Shown here piece by piece: positions 42,048 through 51,613 of a DNA stretch of 64,000 bases. Below the pieces are notes generated by a model. It did not search any database. It had not been told where the DNA came from and saw only the letters and a program-made list of their open reading frames with translations. Position 1 is the first letter of the stretch. Every line of letters starts with the position of its first letter. Source of the DNA: Burkholderia puraquae (GTDB lineage Bacteria > Pseudomonadota > Gammaproteobacteria > Burkholderiales > Burkholderiaceae); NCBI RefSeq assembly GCF_002099195.1, contig NZ_NBYX01000011.1:1-64000 (forward strand). The letters are read 5' to 3'. Both the position numbers and the translations under genes were made by a program.

Positions 42048-44165
42048 TCAGAACCGGTAGTTCGCCAGCACTTCGAGCCGCCGGTCGTTGCCGAGCAGGT
42101 ACTGCGTCTCGTTGTAGTACGCGGACTGCACGAAGCGCCGGTTGAACACGTTGTATGCGCGCGCGGTGATCGTCGTGTCCTTGCGCGGCTTCCACGCGAG
42201 GCCGAGATCGACGGTCGTGTACGACGGCATCACGAGCTGGTTTGCGGTATCGGCAAAGCGCTTGCCGACGTACTTGACGCCCGCGATGCCCGTCCAGTCC
42301 GGCGCGAAGCGCCAGCTCACCCACAGGTTCGCGAGCCGCTGCGGCACCGACACCGGCACGTTGCCCGCACGCGAGACCGTCGTGCCGCCGGACGTCTGCT
42401 GGAAGTCGTCGTATTTCGCGCGCAGGATCGACACGTTCGCGTCGACGCGCCAGTCCTTCGCGATCTCCGCGCCGACGGTTGCCTCGAGCCCGCGCGACGA
42501 CTGCTGGCCGACCTGGATCGACTGGTTCGGGTTCAGCGGATCGGCCGTCAGGAGATTGCTCTTGACGATCCGGTACGCGGCGAGCGTCCATTCCGCGTTG
42601 CCGCCGAGGAGCGACTGCTTCACGCCGATCTCGATCTGCCGGCCGGACGCGAGCGCGAAATTCGCCTTCGACGCATTCAGCGACAGCAGCGAACTGATCG
42701 GATCGGCCGCCACCGAATACTGGCCGTACACGGCGAGGCCGGGTTGCACGTCGTACACGGTACCGATGCGCCAGCCCGTGTTCGCGAACACCTTCGAGAA
42801 TGCGCCGCCGTTCACGAGATCGTCGCGGTTCACGCTCGCATGGTCGTAGCGCAGCCCGCCGATCACCGACCAGCGCGGCGTGATCTCCAGCCGGTTCTCG
42901 GCGAACAGCGCGTACTGGTTCGCCTGGCTGCGGTACTTCGGATAGGTGCCGGCCGTGTTGATGAAGCTGCCCGGATCGACGTTGAACGGATCGACCGTCG
43001 ACGTGCCCGAGTACGGCGAGTTGTTGTCGTGCTGGAACGTCGTGTGATTGAACTCGAACCCCGTCGAGAACGTGTTGCGCATCCCGAGCAGCGAGCCGGT
43101 GACGGTGGCCGCCGTCACGTTGCCGTACTGCGCCTGGTCGTGGAAGATCTCCGTATAGCTGCTGCGCCGGACTTGCGCGGTCGACGGCAGGTACGTGTAG
43201 TACTCGGCATCCTTCCAGTGACGGTTGCTCTTCATCCGGTACAGCGTGCTCGTCACGTTCAGGCTGTCGCTCGGCTGCCAGTTCGCCGACACCGTCGCCC
43301 AGCTGTCGCGGAACGCGATGTCGCTGTCGCCGACGTTGTAGTTCTTCCTGTCGAACGCGCGATCGCGCGCGCCGTTGACGAGCGGCACGCCGAAATACTG
43401 CATCGGATGCTGGAAGCCTTGCGCATACGACGCCGTCACGTACAGGTCGGACGTCACGTCGTAGCGCAGCGCGCCGGAGATCGACAGGTTGCGCGAATTG
43501 CCGCGGTCGACCCAGTTCGACGAGCGGTTGCCGCTGATGTCGAAGCGGTACGACAGCTTGTCGTTGATCGCGCCGCCGCTGCCGAACGCGGCCCGCGCCG
43601 TGCCTTCGGTGCCGCCGCCGGCCTGCAGCTCGTTCTGGATCGCGCCGCGCGTCGGCTTTTTCGGCACGATGTTGACGACACCGCCGATCGCGCCTTCGCC
43701 GTAGATCACCGAAGCGGGGCCGCGCAGCACGTCGACATGATCGACCGGCCACGTGTCGAACGGAAACGTGATGCCGATCGCGCCGTATGGGCGTACGCCG
43801 TCATAGAGCTGCGTGACCGACGACGCGCCGACGAAGCCGCGCGCGCCGAGCTCCGAGCCGCCGTTGCCGGGATGCGGCGAGGCGCTGATGCCGGCGGCAC
43901 GGCTCACCGCATCGACGATCGAACTGTCGCCGCGCGTGTCGAGCGTCGTGCGATCGATCTGCTCGACGCTCGCGGGCGTTTCGAGCGACGACAGGCCGAG
44001 ACGGCTGCCCGTGTCGAGCGGCTGCGTGAGCGGCGTCGCCTTCTGGGCGTTGACGCGAATCGGCGCGAGCGTGGTGCCGGTGTGCTTGACGTCGCTTTCC
44101 TGTGCTTGCCCGGCAGGCGCGAAGGCCGCGAGAAAGGCGGCGGGCAGCATCGATCTGAACTTCAT
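42048..44165 (-). CDS. TonB-dependent siderophore-type receptor
   Basis: A 705-residue outer membrane receptor. Signal peptide ends near GQAQ; TonB-box-like region follows, then the plug with VEQIDRTTLDTRG, GARGFVGAS, VDVLRGPASVIYGEGAIGG, and a barrel ending in LANYRF. It follows the second TonB receptor and PepSY membrane protein in the same direction, suggesting a shared uptake system. Ligand unknown. Confidence 0.88.
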   Translation of the reverse strand: MKFRSMLPAAFLAAFAPAGQAQESDVKHTGTTLAPIRVNAQKATPLTQPLDTGSRLGLSSLETPASVEQIDRTTLDTRGDSSIVDAVSRAAGISASPHPGNGGSELGARGFVGASSVTQLYDGVRPYGAIGITFPFDTWPVDHVDVLRGPASVIYGEGAIGGVVNIVPKKPTRGAIQNELQAGGGTEGTARAAFGSGGAINDKLSYRFDISGNRSSNWVDRGNSRNLSISGALRYDVTSDLYVTASYAQGFQHPMQYFGVPLVNGARDRAFDRKNYNVGDSDIAFRDSWATVSANWQPSDSLNVTSTLYRMKSNRHWKDAEYYTYLPSTAQVRRSSYTEIFHDQAQYGNVTAATVTGSLLGMRNTFSTGFEFNHTTFQHDNNSPYSGTSTVDPFNVDPGSFINTAGTYPKYRSQANQYALFAENRLEITPRWSVIGGLRYDHASVNRDDLVNGGAFSKVFANTGWRIGTVYDVQPGLAVYGQYSVAADPISSLLSLNASKANFALASGRQIEIGVKQSLLGGNAEWTLAAYRIVKSNLLTADPLNPNQSIQVGQQSSRGLEATVGAEIAKDWRVDANVSILRAKYDDFQQTSGGTTVSRAGNVPVSVPQRLANLWVSWRFAPDWTGIAGVKYVGKRFADTANQLVMPSYTTVDLGLAWKPRKDTTITARAYNVFNRRFVQSAYYNETQYLLGNDRRLEVLANYRF

Positions 44166-44215
44166 GTTTCGGTATCCTTTTAATCTGTGCAATGAGCTAT
44201 GCCGCGGGCGACGCA

Positions 44216-46330
44216 TCAGAACGCGTACCGCATGCCGGCGAACACGCTGCGCCCTTCGCCCGGATAGAAGATCGCGGTGTTCGCCGTGCGTGCATCCGCG
44301 ACCGTGCTGATGTCGCTCACATAACGCTTGTTGGTCAGGTTGCGTGCATCGACGAACAGCGACAGCCCGTTGCGGAAGTCGTAGCCGGCCTGCAGCCCGA
44401 GCAGCGCATAGCTCGGCACGCGCAACGTGTTCGCATCGTCGGCCCAGGCGCCCGACGGCACCCAGTCGAGGGTGGCCGCGATGTGGAAGCCGCTCGGCCG
44501 CGCATACCCCAGCGTCGCGCGCAGCACGTTCAGCGGCACGCCCGCGATCCGGTTGTTGCCGTACTGCGGGTCGTTCTTGAAGCGGAAGTCGTTCAGGTTC
44601 CAGATGCCCGACAGCGTGACCTTGTCGCCCGCGCCGCGCCCGGTGACGTTGCGCAGCAGCTCGACCGACGCGCCGGCCTCGATCCCCTGCAGCACCGTCT
44701 TGTTCGCGTTGAACGTCGCCGCCGGGACATCCGGGTTCGTCGTGTACTGCAGCAACTGGTCGCGCACGAGCGAGCGATAGGCGGTCACGTCCCAGCTCAC
44801 GCGCTCGCGCGAGCCGCGCGTACCGAACTCGATCGTCCACGCATGCTGCGAAGCGAGCGGCGTGAAGCGTGTCGTGTTCGAGAAGGTCTGCGTGAGGTCG
44901 GTGAAGTCGGGCACGTCCTGGCTGCGCGTGACGTCGACGTAGGCCTGGGTATGCGCATCCGGCTGCCACAGCAGGCCGAGCTTCGGATTGACGCCGCTGT
45001 AGCTCGCGTTCGTCGACTTGTAATTCGGGTCGCGCGGCAGCCCGCCGTTGTCGATGTACTCGCGCACCGAGTGCAACGCCTTCACGCCAGCCATCAGCGC
45101 GACGGCCGGCAGGACGAACAGCCGGTTCTCGACGTACGCCTCGTAGTTGAACGCCGTCTGCGTCGAGTCGAGCGTCTGCGCGCCCTTGTTGCCGTTGACG
45201 TTCACGTACTGGTTCGCCTGCGTGCGGCCGCCGAAGAAGCGCGCGCCGACGATCAGGTCGTTGCGCATCCCGCCGAGCGTCAGGCGGCCCGTGTAGCGCG
45301 GCGCGAAGCCGTAGGTCCAGCCGTCCTGGTCGAGCGCCTGGAAGATCGGGTGATAGAGGCTCTTGTGAATCGCCCACGTGTCGAACTGCAGTTCGCCCGA
45401 ATCGAGCTTCACGGTCGTGCGGTTCGCGATCCGCTCGGTTCGCGTGTTGCGCGCCTGGTCGCCCGCTATCGCGTTCGGCGCGGCCCTGGTCGGGTTGTTC
45501 AGCGCGTCGGACAGCGACAGCGTGCCCGGCAGCAACTGGTCGACGACGTACACGCCGACGTAGAAGCGCGTCTCGACCGTCGGGCTGAACCGGTAGCCGA
45601 CGTTCGCGTTGAACTGCTCGTATTGCCCCTTCGCGTGATCGCGATAGCCGTCCGCGTGATTGACGCTGAAGTTCGCGAGGAAATCGAGCGGGCCGAGCAC
45701 GCGCGAGATCTGCGCGCTGGTGCGCACCGTGCCGTAGCTGCCGCCTTCCACGCGCACGATGTTCGGCGCGTCGGCGGTATGGGCGGTCGGCGTGATGAAG
45801 TCGATCGCGCCGCCGAGTGTCGACGCCCCGTACGCGAGGCCGTTGCCGCCCTTGTAGACCTGCACCGCCTGCAGCGCGAGCGGATCGATCTGGTAGTAGT
45901 CGCCGCTGCCGTCCGCGAGGTTGGTGGGAATGCCGTCCTGCAGGATCTCGAGGCCGCGCGTGTGATACGAGCGGGCGATCCCCGAGCCGCGAATCGACAG
46001 CCGCAGCTCCTGGCCGTAGCGATTCTCGACGAACACGCCGGGCACGTCCTTCAGCACGTCGCGCAGCGTGAATGCGTAGGTGTTCCGGTAGCTGTCGGCA
46101 TCGACGAAGCCTACCGAGCCGACCGTCTGCTCGAGCGTGCGCTTCAGGTTGCCGGTCGATTTCGATGTCAGCGAGTCCGGCGCGCGGGCCGCGTTGACGT
46201 TGATCGCGGGCAGCGTCGACGCGGCCGGTGCGTCGGTTGGCACGGCGGCGCCTTGTGCGCATGCGGCCGACGCGGAGAGCACGGAGATCGCGCCGGACAG
46301 CGCGACGGCGATACGGGTCGAGGGAAACAT
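44216..46330 (-). CDS. TonB-dependent receptor
   Basis: A 704-residue receptor. Signal peptide ends at ACAQG; plug domain has TLRDVLKDVPGVFVENRYGQ, LSIRGSGIARSYHTRG, and VQVYKGGNGLAYGASTLGGA; the barrel ends GMRYAF. Clustered with DUF2946 and PepSY genes, the arrangement seen around copper- or iron-type receptors such as OprC. I could not assign the ligand. It ends 51 bp before the next receptor. Confidence 0.88.
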   Translation of the reverse strand: MFPSTRIAVALSGAISVLSASAACAQGAAVPTDAPAASTLPAINVNAARAPDSLTSKSTGNLKRTLEQTVGSVGFVDADSYRNTYAFTLRDVLKDVPGVFVENRYGQELRLSIRGSGIARSYHTRGLEILQDGIPTNLADGSGDYYQIDPLALQAVQVYKGGNGLAYGASTLGGAIDFITPTAHTADAPNIVRVEGGSYGTVRTSAQISRVLGPLDFLANFSVNHADGYRDHAKGQYEQFNANVGYRFSPTVETRFYVGVYVVDQLLPGTLSLSDALNNPTRAAPNAIAGDQARNTRTERIANRTTVKLDSGELQFDTWAIHKSLYHPIFQALDQDGWTYGFAPRYTGRLTLGGMRNDLIVGARFFGGRTQANQYVNVNGNKGAQTLDSTQTAFNYEAYVENRLFVLPAVALMAGVKALHSVREYIDNGGLPRDPNYKSTNASYSGVNPKLGLLWQPDAHTQAYVDVTRSQDVPDFTDLTQTFSNTTRFTPLASQHAWTIEFGTRGSRERVSWDVTAYRSLVRDQLLQYTTNPDVPAATFNANKTVLQGIEAGASVELLRNVTGRGAGDKVTLSGIWNLNDFRFKNDPQYGNNRIAGVPLNVLRATLGYARPSGFHIAATLDWVPSGAWADDANTLRVPSYALLGLQAGYDFRNGLSLFVDARNLTNKRYVSDISTVADARTANTAIFYPGEGRSVFAGMRYAF

Positions 46331-46504
46331 GTCGTTGTACGTATGGATAGGGTGACGTTTGATGAAACGGACACGATGCGCGCCATGCGCGGCGCCGGCC
46401 GCCGCGCGTGGTCACGCGCGCGGGCTCGGCATCGGGCACCGGCTGGGCGGGCAGGCGAAGCGGACGGCGCCGCGCGGTGTGCGGCGGTGCCGTCGCGATG
46501 GGCG

Positions 46505-46924
46505 TCAGGCGTGTGCGGAAGGCGGCCCGCGGGCGGCGGGCGCGTAGCGCTTCGACGGGCTGCGGGGGGAGGGGATCGGTGGCTCGGGCGGCGCATGCCG
46601 CACGGCCGGGGAGGCGGGCAGGAACGCCGCGTACTGCAGCGGCGGATGGCCGGCGAGCAGGCCGCAATAGCCGCAGCGGTCGAAATGCGCATCGGACGGC
46701 GCATGCGGTTCCGCGTGCGCCACGAGCGTGTTGCCGGTTGCCGAGCAGATCGCCGCGGGCGGCACGCCGCTATCGGATGCCGGTGCGCGCAGTTGCGAGA
46801 TCAGCGGCGCGACCAGCGCGAGCACGAGCGCGAACAGCCCGAGCCACGCCGTGGCCCGGGCCTGGCGCGTCGGCGCGCAGCGTGCGCCGGCGCGCGATGA
46901 ATCAGGCCGCTGCGCGTGCCGCAC
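46505..46924 (-). CDS. DUF2946 family protein
   Basis: A 139-residue protein with a hydrophobic helix (AWLGLFALVLALVAPL) and the DUF2946 pattern CSATGNTLVAHAEPHAPS, then CGYCGLLAGHPP. These short proteins accompany TonB receptors and PepSY proteins. The CxxC and His residues suggest metal binding. Start overlaps the end of the PepSY gene by about 23 bp; the true start may be further in. Confidence 0.75.
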   Translation of the reverse strand: MRHAQRPDSSRAGARCAPTRQARATAWLGLFALVLALVAPLISQLRAPASDSGVPPAAICSATGNTLVAHAEPHAPSDAHFDRCGYCGLLAGHPPLQYAAFLPASPAVRHAPPEPPIPSPRSPSKRYAPAARGPPSAHA

Positions 46925-48365
46925 GGCCGAACAGCAGACGGTCGATCAACCAGACCGCGACGATCGTCGCGCCCATCAGCGGGAAGACGACGCCGAGCAG
47001 CACGAGCCCCGCGATCCAGCCGCGCATCGGCGGCGCGCCGCGCTCGCGCGACGGCGCACCGAGCCTGGCCGCCGGGCGGCGCTTCCACCACATCACGGTG
47101 CCCGTGACGGCCATCGCGGCCAGCCCGAGCGACAGCACCGCGCAGAGGATCTGGTTCGCGAGCCCGAAGTAGCGGCCCATGTGCAGCGACGTGCCGTACG
47201 ACACGGCCTGCGATACCGCGCCGTAATCGTCATAGCGGATGTCCTTCAGCACGGCGCCGCTGTACTGGTCGATGTAGATCGTCCGCTCGGCCTTCGGGTC
47301 GTCCGGGAAGTACGACGCGGTGAACACGCCGTCCGCGCCGGACGGCAGCGCGAGCGTGTAGCCGCTCGTCACGCCGAGGCCCGCGACGATCGCGATCGCG
47401 CGTGCCAGCGGCAGCGGTGCCGGGGTCGGCGCCGACGGCGAATGCGGGACGGGCACGTTGCCGACTGCCCACGGCGTTTGCGGCAGCGGCAGGTCGTCCA
47501 TCACCATCCCCGGCATCGACTCGCCGGATTCGTGGTGATGGCCGGACGGCGCGGCAGCCTGGGCAGGCGCAGGCGCCGCGGCGGCACCCGGGCGCGTCGA
47601 GCGCACCGACGCGTCGCCCCATGCGCCTTCCGGCGCGCCGAGATTCACGGTCGCGGCCAGCGCCTTGAAGTTCTTGCCCCACGAGCCGGACCACGGCAGC
47701 CCCGTCAGGATGAAGGCCACCGTGCCGGCCGCGAGCCAGATGCCGGCCGTCGCGTGGAGGCTTTTCCACAGCGGCCGGCCGCGCAGCGACAGGTCGGGGC
47801 GCAGTGCGGGCCCGACGCGCGCAGCGCCTCGCGGCCACCACAGCGCGATGCCGGTACCGATCATCACGAAGGTCCAGCACGCGGCGAGTTCCATCAGCAA
47901 CTCGCCTGTCTTGCCGAGCAGCAGCTTGCGATGCAGCATCCGGTCGACCTGCATGAAGCGGTTCTCGACGCTCAGCGTGCCGAGCACGCTGCCGTCGTAC
48001 GGGTTCACGTACACGCTCTCGCGGCTGCCGTCGCGCAGCCGGAACACGTATTCGGCGCTGCGGTCCGGCGCGGTCGAGACCTGGGCGGAAACCGGCGTCG
48101 CGCCGGCCGGCATCGCGGTGCGCGCACTCGCGAGCAGCGTGTCGGGATCGAGTCGCGGCGTGGCGCGGGGCTCGACGACGAGCCGGTGCGGATACAGCAG
48201 CGGCTCGATCTGCGGCTGGAAGCAATAGAGCGTTCCGGTGATCGCGAGGACCACCAGGAACGGCATGACGAACAGGCCGGCATAGAAGTGCCAGCGCCAG
48301 AGCGTCCGGTAACCGGCGTGGGCGGATTGGGCGGGCGAGAGGGCCCGCTCGACGGTGGTCGACAT
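46902..48365 (-). CDS. PepSY-domain membrane protein with His/Met-rich loop
   Basis: A 487-residue PepSY-associated membrane protein of the PiuB/FoxB-like type. TM helices at about residues 25-48, 157-176, 205-222 and two near the end; PepSY domains lie in the large loops. Residues 276-289 read HHHESGESMPGMVM, a likely soft-metal site. ATG 48365 has gaggag 9 bases upstream. These proteins reduce or pass iron or copper after TonB uptake. Confidence 0.85.
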   Translation of the reverse strand: MSTTVERALSPAQSAHAGYRTLWRWHFYAGLFVMPFLVVLAITGTLYCFQPQIEPLLYPHRLVVEPRATPRLDPDTLLASARTAMPAGATPVSAQVSTAPDRSAEYVFRLRDGSRESVYVNPYDGSVLGTLSVENRFMQVDRMLHRKLLLGKTGELLMELAACWTFVMIGTGIALWWPRGAARVGPALRPDLSLRGRPLWKSLHATAGIWLAAGTVAFILTGLPWSGSWGKNFKALAATVNLGAPEGAWGDASVRSTRPGAAAAPAPAQAAAPSGHHHESGESMPGMVMDDLPLPQTPWAVGNVPVPHSPSAPTPAPLPLARAIAIVAGLGVTSGYTLALPSGADGVFTASYFPDDPKAERTIYIDQYSGAVLKDIRYDDYGAVSQAVSYGTSLHMGRYFGLANQILCAVLSLGLAAMAVTGTVMWWKRRPAARLGAPSRERGAPPMRGWIAGLVLLGVVFPLMGATIVAVWLIDRLLFGRAARAAA

Positions 48366-48609
48366 GGTGTCAGCTCCTCGTATGCGTTGAGCCGCCACGC
48401 CGGCGCGGGCCGGCGGGGACGTCAACGTGCGTCGCGCTCGCCTGCGCGCATCGACGGAACGGGCGGCGCGGCGCCATGCGCGGAAGGGGCGCATGACGGC
48501 GTCGCCCGCGCGGTGCGGGCAGGCGGGTGAACGCTTGAATCAGGTCGTGTGAGACGAACGGCGTGCAGGCCCATGCACATCGACGTACACGAGCCGCTGG
48601 GCGGAACCG

Positions 48610-49095
48610 TCAGCAGAACAGGGGAGGCGCGCGGGAGGGGGGGCGATCGCCGAAGACCGATCGCACGATGGGAATGCTGTCGAAGCGAATCCGGCATCGC
48701 CGCGGCGCGGCGGCGGGAAACAGCAGCACGAGCAGCACGAACGACGCCAGCGCCGTGAACAGCACGGCACCGAATGCGCACAGGCTGTCGCCGTTTCCGG
48801 ACGACGCCGTGTTGTCGGCATGCGCGTCATGCTTGAGCGCATCGGCGAGCGCCCGCGCGTCGTTGGCCGGTGTGATCGGCGCGCCGGCATCGAAACGGGC
48901 GGCCAGTGCCGCCACGTTGACGATCAGCGGGCCGCGGCCCGAACACAGCACCACCGAGCCCGCATCCGGACCGTCCGGATCGAGCATCACGGCACCCGAC
49001 ATCAGCGCGCGGGACAGCAGCGTCACGAGGAGGAAACCCCACAGAAGCTGTCGCGCGACGCCTTGCCGGAGCAGGAAGCGGCGAAGTGCGTTCAT
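48610..49095 (-). CDS. DUF2946-like membrane-associated protein
   Basis: A 161-residue protein with an N-terminal helix (LLWGFLLVTLLSRALMSG), VVLCSGRGPLIVN resembling the DUF2946 CSA-G motif, and a second helix (SLCAFGAVLFTALASFVLL). I class it as a distant DUF2946-like protein. It lies upstream of the PepSY gene by about 245 bp, in the same direction, so may form part of the same uptake system. Confidence 0.6.
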   Translation of the reverse strand: MNALRRFLLRQGVARQLLWGFLLVTLLSRALMSGAVMLDPDGPDAGSVVLCSGRGPLIVNVAALAARFDAGAPITPANDARALADALKHDAHADNTASSGNGDSLCAFGAVLFTALASFVLLVLLFPAAAPRRCRIRFDSIPIVRSVFGDRPPSRAPPLFC

Positions 49096-49168
49096 GGCGC
49101 GCGATTGTACCTCCGTTTGCGGGGAGGGGCCGGCGTGCAGCCGGAAGCCGGCAGGGCGCGCGCGGCGG

Positions 49169-49714
49169 CTATCCGGAGCCGAACGATCCGCTGCCGGGCC
49201 GCGCGTTCGCCGAGCCATACGACCAGGTGCCGTCCGCGCGGGCGGTCAGCACGTTGCCCGAGCGCCGGTCGTAGAGATGCCACTGTTCGTCGGCCGGGTC
49301 GTCGCCGTATGGCCAGGTCGTCAGCTTGCCGCCGAGGTCGAAGTTGAACGCCCACGAACCCGGCTGGGCGCATGGCACGACCGATTGCAGGATCTGTCCG
49401 TCGAGGCGTTGAGCGGCGGCCGCGATGTCGCCGGATCGGGATTCGCTGTGCGCGAGCTCGTGGCCGTCGAGCGCGATCGACCAATGGCAGTAGCAGATCC
49501 ACAGATGCCCGTTGCCGGCGACCGTCACGTGCCGCGACGCGAGCCTGTCGCGCGCCGCCGCGGACAGGCCGGGCGAGCCGGCAAGCGGCTCCCTGACATG
49601 CAGCACGGGTTGGCCGAACTCGAACGTGAGAAAGCTGCCCTGGCCTTTCGTCACGGACCAGGCGGGCGTTTCGCAGATGGCCGGCCAGATCTGGTCGAAG
49701 TCGACAGCGTTCAC
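49169..49714 (-). CDS. unrecognised soluble protein, 181 residues
   Basis: Starts at a GTG that overlaps the upstream small gene's stop (GTGA), so the two are coupled. The sequence has KGQGSFLTFEFGQPVLHVRE, HLWICYCHWSIALDGHELAH and SWAFNFDLGGKLTTWPYGDD. This pattern of repeated beta strands with conserved Trp looks like small immunity or binding proteins seen near secretion effectors, but I have no firm family. No signal peptide. Confidence 0.6.
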   Translation of the reverse strand: MNAVDFDQIWPAICETPAWSVTKGQGSFLTFEFGQPVLHVREPLAGSPGLSAAARDRLASRHVTVAGNGHLWICYCHWSIALDGHELAHSESRSGDIAAAAQRLDGQILQSVVPCAQPGSWAFNFDLGGKLTTWPYGDDPADEQWHLYDRRSGNVLTARADGTWSYGSANARPGSGSFGSG

Positions 49715-49953
49715 GGCGTGCGTCTCACATCGGCGAAACCGGCCGCGGCGGCGTCCGCGCCGTCGTCAGTGTCGGCCAGCTGATTGGACAGGTCGGCCGG
49801 CGACAAGCGCCGCATCGTCCGCTCGACGTCGTGATCGTAGCGGCGATCGTTCGGGGCGAGACGCTTTCGTGCCTTGCGCCCGTCGCGCTTGACGAGCACG
49901 CCGAGTGCGCCGAGTGCGCCGGCCTGCCGGGATTTCCGGTTTCTGATGCTCAT
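49711..49953 (-). CDS. small basic/acidic hypothetical protein, 80 residues
   Basis: Reads MSIRNRKSRQAGALGALGVL, a highly basic first half and an acidic end (ADTDDGADAAAAGFADVRR). It overlaps the next gene by 4 bp (GTGA). The basic start could bind nucleic acid, but no known fold is visible. Confidence 0.5.
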   Translation of the reverse strand: MSIRNRKSRQAGALGALGVLVKRDGRKARKRLAPNDRRYDHDVERTMRRLSPADLSNQLADTDDGADAAAAGFADVRRTP

Positions 49954-50046
49954 GCGGCGAGGTTGCCGGGCAATCGTGCGACGCGAATCGGGCATGGCCG
50001 CCGCGGCCGCGCTTGCCGCCGGCGGCAGCCGATGCGGTGTGCCGGC

Positions 50047-50370
50047 TCAGGCCGGATAGGCATCGTCGACTTTCAGGTTCGCGAGCCGGAACAGCGTGCG
50101 CAGCGTCTGCGGATGAATGTCGCGGTGCGCGGCGAGCGACGTCAGCATGAAGTCGAGCACCTTCGCGTAGCGGAGCAGCACGAGGCAGCGCGCGAGATCG
50201 GGCGTGCGGCCGCGCATGTCCTCGGCGAGGTGGACCATTTCGGTGGACAGCGAGCGCGCCATCTCGAGTTCCATCTGCTGTTTTTCGGTCCAGTCGGGCA
50301 ACGGCTGTTCGAGCAGCTTCGCGAGAAAGAGCTGGAACGACGTGTCGGACGAATTGGGCAGCGCATCCAT
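50047..50370 (-). CDS. hypothetical helical protein, 107 residues
   Basis: A soluble, mostly helical protein (KQQMELEMARSLSTEMVHLA, ARCLVLLRYAKVLDFMLTSL). No family recognised. It lies 93 bp before the next gene on the strand; the spacing suggests its own transcription unit. Confidence 0.55.
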   Translation of the reverse strand: MDALPNSSDTSFQLFLAKLLEQPLPDWTEKQQMELEMARSLSTEMVHLAEDMRGRTPDLARCLVLLRYAKVLDFMLTSLAAHRDIHPQTLRTLFRLANLKVDDAYPA

Positions 50371-50962
50371 GGAGGGCCTCGTAACTTGCTCGAATCGTTC
50401 GGGTGTGCCCGGTGGACGCGCCCGACGGTGGGTTCGTGTCCGCGCGGTGAACGGCGCGGCTGTCTCCCGAATGGAATGCAGGTTCCGTACCAGCGCAGCG
50501 GGACGATTGTTGAGTAATGTTGAGCGACGATGCGATGCGGGGCGGCGAGTCCCGCCGGTGCTGGGTGGCGGAGGTGATCGAGGCGGCCATCGACAGGCGC
50601 GGTGCGATGCATGCCGGGTACGCGGGGCGGTGCGGCGAGGCGAAATGCTTCATGGATGTAACGTAACGCCGGGATAAGACGCATCGCGTGTTTCCCCGTC
50701 GGTCTGACGAAACGAACCGGCATGCGCGTGCCGCCTGCGCCTGCCAAGCGTTCGGCGGGCCTGGCGCAGCGGTACGGGGCGGCCGCCAGGGTCGGCGAAA
50801 ACCGCTGGCGAATGTGACGGGTGTTTCAAAACCGAGACGGTTTCGCGTGCGGCGCTCCGGTTGCGCGACGCCCAACTGGCCCAGCGAATTGCGGGCCAAT
50901 TGTCCATGGGCAGACGGCGCGTGTTTGCCAACAATCCCCTGATCATCCCTGCGAGGTTAGAC
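50371..50962. other. 592-bp intergenic region
   Basis: Between a leftward hypothetical gene and the rightward LysE gene. GC-rich throughout, no convincing ORF, repeat or operator that I can see; presumably carries both promoters. Confidence 0.5.
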
Positions 50963-51595
50963 ATGAGCGTCCACGCCTTCTTCTCGGCCAACCTGCTGCT
51001 GGCCTACACGGCCTATTTCATCGGGACGGCCAGCCCCGGGCCGAGCAATCTCGCGATCATGTCGGTCGCCGCGAACCAGGGCCGCAAGGCGGCGCTCGCG
51101 TTTGCGCTCGGCGTGATTTCAGGGTCGATGTTCTGGGCGACGGTGGCGGCGCTCGGCGTGTCGGCCGCGCTGCTGGCGTGGTCGAAGCTGCTGGTCGCGA
51201 TCAAGCTCTTCGGCGGGCTGTACCTGCTGTGGCTCGCGTTCAAGTCGGGGCGCACGGCGTTGTCGGGCAAGGTAGCGGCATCGCTGAACGCAGCGGGCGA
51301 ACAACGGCTGTCGCGCTTCTATGTACGCGGCGCGATGCTGCACCTGACCAATCCGAAAGCGATCCTCGTGTGGGTGTCGATCGTCGCGCTGTCGTCGCAC
51401 GGCGCGGGTGCGTCGCACGGCGCCGTCGTGCCGGGCTGCATCGTGATCGGGTGCCTGGTGTTCGGCGGCTATGCGCTTGTGTTCTCGATGGACGGCGCGC
51501 GCCGGCTGTACGTGCGCGGCCGGCGCGCGATGGAAGCGTGTCTCGCCGTCGTGTTCGGCGTGGCGGGGATCCGGCTGCTGGTGTCGAACGGCTGA
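50963..51595 (+). CDS. LysE/RhtB-family amino acid exporter
   Basis: A 210-residue membrane protein with about six helices and the LysE/RhtB start: YFIGTASPGPSNLAIMSVAA, then GRKAALAFALGVISGSMFW. It exports amino acids such as homoserine/threonine or lysine. Start ATG 50963 follows gcgagg about 7 bases upstream. Convergent with the LysR gene to the right. Confidence 0.85.
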   Translation: MSVHAFFSANLLLAYTAYFIGTASPGPSNLAIMSVAANQGRKAALAFALGVISGSMFWATVAALGVSAALLAWSKLLVAIKLFGGLYLLWLAFKSGRTALSGKVAASLNAAGEQRLSRFYVRGAMLHLTNPKAILVWVSIVALSSHGAGASHGAVVPGCIVIGCLVFGGYALVFSMDGARRLYVRGRRAMEACLAVVFGVAGIRLLVSNG

Positions 51596-51613
51596 GGCGG
51601 CGCGCCCGCGCAT

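Noticed and set aside
42048..46667. A single 1539-residue minus-strand frame across both TonB receptors
   Set aside because: Only its last 705 codons make the receptor; the upstream part is out of frame with the second receptor gene and has no protein-like features.
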